Origin: UBA9988 sp964574105
GTDB lineage: Bacteria; Patescibacteriota; Minisyncoccia; Phycocordibacterales; UBA9988
Reading direction: 5' to 3'
DNA length: 30,629 bases
Assembly: GCA_964574105.1 (NCBI GenBank)
Contig: CAZNKH010000006.1
Location: 1 to 30,629, forward strand
Position 1 is the stretch's first letter; each line of letters starts with the position of its first letter. A program made the position numbers and the translations under genes. Positions 29,505-30,629 of the stretch are shown one piece after another. The notes below the pieces were generated by a model, which saw only the letters and a program-made list of their open reading frames with translations, was not told where the DNA came from and made no database searches.

Positions 29505-29906
29505 ATGAATGTAGCCGCCAATTTTTTCAAAAAAGAAAGCCGAAGCCCGCGCGGATTCCTCCCCAGACCCCTCCTCCGCGCGGGCGAGTCCGTCGCCCCG
29601 CCTCCTTTGCCCCAGAAAAATAGTGGCGGGGCGCATCATTTCAGATTTCGCTTTTTGGATTTGTGTATCAGATTTGGCAAAGTGATTTCAAAAGTTTGTG
29701 AAGGTTTTAATTCGGGAGCCAACAAATTAGATACGAACTCATTTTTTGAAGATGAGAGTGTTCGCTCGCCCAGCCCCGCCATTGGCGAGGCTGGGCTTCG
29801 CTCCGCGACGGCTACGCCGTCGCTTTGGCGGGAAATGAAGCGGATTTTAATGCTTTCGGGGGAATTCAATTTTTTCTTTTTAATAACTAACAATATAAAT
29901 TTATGA
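29505..29906 (+). CDS. Doubtful ORF running through the right inverted repeat into the recombinase start
   Basis: A 133-codon frame begins at ATG 29505, six bases after a TATAAT, crosses the whole repeat (MNVAANFFKKESRSPRGFLP at its start; AHHFRFRFLDLCIRF later) and ends at 29906 in an ATGA overlap with the recombinase ATG. The composition is odd, with Pro/Arg-rich then Ser-rich parts, and nothing resembles a known domain. It may serve mainly to carry ribosomes to the recombinase, which has no Shine-Dalgarno, or it may be a chance frame in a repeat. Confidence 0.3.
   Translation: MNVAANFFKKESRSPRGFLPRPLLRAGESVAPPPLPQKNSGGAHHFRFRFLDLCIRFGKVISKVCEGFNSGANKLDTNSFFEDESVRSPSPAIGEAGLRSATATPSLWREMKRILMLSGEFNFFFLITNNINL
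29511..29722. repeat. Right 212-bp perfect inverted repeat of the island
   Basis: Exact reverse complement of 25682-25893, with identity ending abruptly at both borders (next bases differ on both sides). Perfect identity over 212 bp implies recent duplication or ongoing gene conversion. Confidence 0.97.
29723..29902. other. Non-coding stretch with two strong hairpins before the recombinase
   Basis: Two GC-rich inverted repeats stand in AT-rich sequence: 29768-29796 (14-base arms with one mismatch, GCCCAGCC outer part) and 29805-29823 (GCGACGGC TAC GCCGTCGC, perfect). Neither is followed by a T run, so they are not simple terminators. They may be REP-like repeats or part of an attachment or resolution site. 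Confidence 0.6.
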
Positions 29907-30629
29907 ATATGAAAAATTGCGCCATTTATACTCGCGTTTCAACCGATAACCAAGCAGAAAAGGAATTTTCGTCTTGTGAAGCACAAGAACAGAAAATCCG
30001 GTCGTTTATTGCAAGTCAAAATGATTGGCAGGTTTTCAAAGTATATAACGACGCCGGATTTTCTGGCGCAATTTTACAACGCCCTGCTTTACAAGAATTG
30101 TTAGCAGATTTGAAAAAAGAAAAAATTGATGTGGTTTTGGTCTATAAAATTGATCGGATCACTCGTTCCCCGAAATATTTTTACAAACTGATTGAATTTT
30201 TTGAGCAAGCAAAAATTGATTTTATTTCTATCACTGAAAGATTTGACACTTCTACGCCCGCCGGCCGTTTGCTTCGCAACATCATGCTCACTTTTTCTCA
30301 ATTTGAACGCGAACTGACCAGCGAACGGACAAAAGACAAAATGTTGGAGCGCGCGAAAAAGGGACTCGCAAACGGCGGGCTAACGCCTTACGGCTACAAA
30401 CGAGAAGATAAGAAACTTATCCCGCACCCGAAAGAAGCGGAGGAAATAAAATCAATTTTTGAAACTTATATTGAAACTGGCTCAACCGCAAAAACCTACC
30501 AAATGTTGAAAGATAAAGAAGTAAAAAATAAGTAAGGCAAAAATTTCACCAAAACAAATATCATCCACATTTTGCGAAATGTCAATTATATCGGCAAAAT
30601 TTTGCACAACGGCCAGATTTATAAAGGTA
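29903..30629 (+). pseudogene. Large serine recombinase, interrupted by an in-frame TAA and cut by the window end
   Basis: Starts MNMKNCAIYTRVSTDNQ with the nucleophile Ser13 in TRVST, followed by the resolvase core (VYKIDRITRSP; TFSQFERELTSERTKD) and the start of the recombinase domain (GGLTPYGYKRE). A TAA at 30533-30535 stops the frame after 210 codons, but the same phase continues to the window end with GKNFTKTNIIHILRN, then YIGKILHNGQIYKG, the family's expected continuation. One changed base in a Lys or Glu codon would create this stop. The truncated product keeps the catalytic domain but loses most DNA-binding parts, so it is probably inactive. It may once have moved the neighbouring island. 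Confidence 0.82.

Noticed and set aside
25682..29722. Composite transposon with transposase
   Set aside because: No transposase is encoded between the repeats and no target-site duplication is seen at the outer ends.
1..30629. CRISPR arrays, tRNA or rRNA genes
   Set aside because: No regularly spaced repeats, cloverleaf-like segments or conserved rRNA stretches were seen when reading both strands; a covariance-model scan was not possible.

Overview
The window most likely comes from a small-genome bacterium of the Candidate Phyla Radiation (Patescibacteria, Parcubacteria-like). This is inferred from gene content and compaction. Proteins with long helical or membrane-anchored sequence of CPR type (a DUF4349 protein and a one-pass protein with an N-terminal GW-type helical motif) sit beside a short prolyl-tRNA synthetase, a P-loop-less delta' clamp-loader subunit and a PriA without helicase motifs. 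Genes overlap by 1-23 bases, and promoters or terminators lie inside neighbouring coding sequence. There is one 10-base run of N inside def, a scaffold gap. No tRNA, rRNA or CRISPR array was seen.

Positions 1-10,554 (minus strand) form a long leftward run of envelope and housekeeping genes: murA, a membrane-anchored protein of unknown function, a second mreB, a delta'-like subunit, frr, rseP, a cysteine-rich secreted protein with an M15/hedgehog-type zinc motif, a small exported protein with a terminator, then proS, mreB and mreC (cut by the window edge). Positions 10,597-13,835 (plus) carry priA, def and fmt, divergent from murA; def-fmt is the formyl-methionine start/removal pair. Positions 13,823-17,227 (minus) carry a ribosome hibernation factor, a DUF167 protein, a SIMPL protein, a degenerate receiver domain, a small membrane protein, a small Cys/His protein and prmC. 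Then come a PIN-PhoH ATPase (plus), and leftward pyrD, an alkyladenine glycosylase, a 23-codon micro-ORF with its own promoter and terminator, a CPBP-like membrane protein, a DUF2585 fragment, a Pif1-like helicase and a DEAD-box helicase whose leader can hide its own start site. A DUF4349 gene is interrupted by one in-frame amber codon. A 42-residue very basic protein ends the host-like region.

Positions 25,682-29,722 are an accessory island bounded by perfect 212-bp inverted repeats, and the genes between them are visibly more AT-rich than the rest. It encodes a TaqI-family restriction endonuclease with an upstream XRE controller gene, an AlbA_2 (Schlafen-type) protein, and the most unusual gene of the window: a complete LexA repressor (winged helix, Ala-Gly cleavage site, Ser118/Lys156 dyad) fused in one frame to a beta-class DNA adenine methyltransferase. 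This suggests a restriction-modification system whose methyltransferase is its own SOS-type repressor and could be cleaved on DNA damage. Just right of the island lies a large serine recombinase gene, itself interrupted by an in-frame stop and cut by the window end.

A recurrent theme is a -10 hexamer exactly 6-7 bases upstream of the start codon (murA, priA, def, SIMPL, alkyladenine glycosylase, DUF2585, the basic protein), which predicts leaderless mRNAs. Other genes have a strong Shine-Dalgarno and a longer leader.
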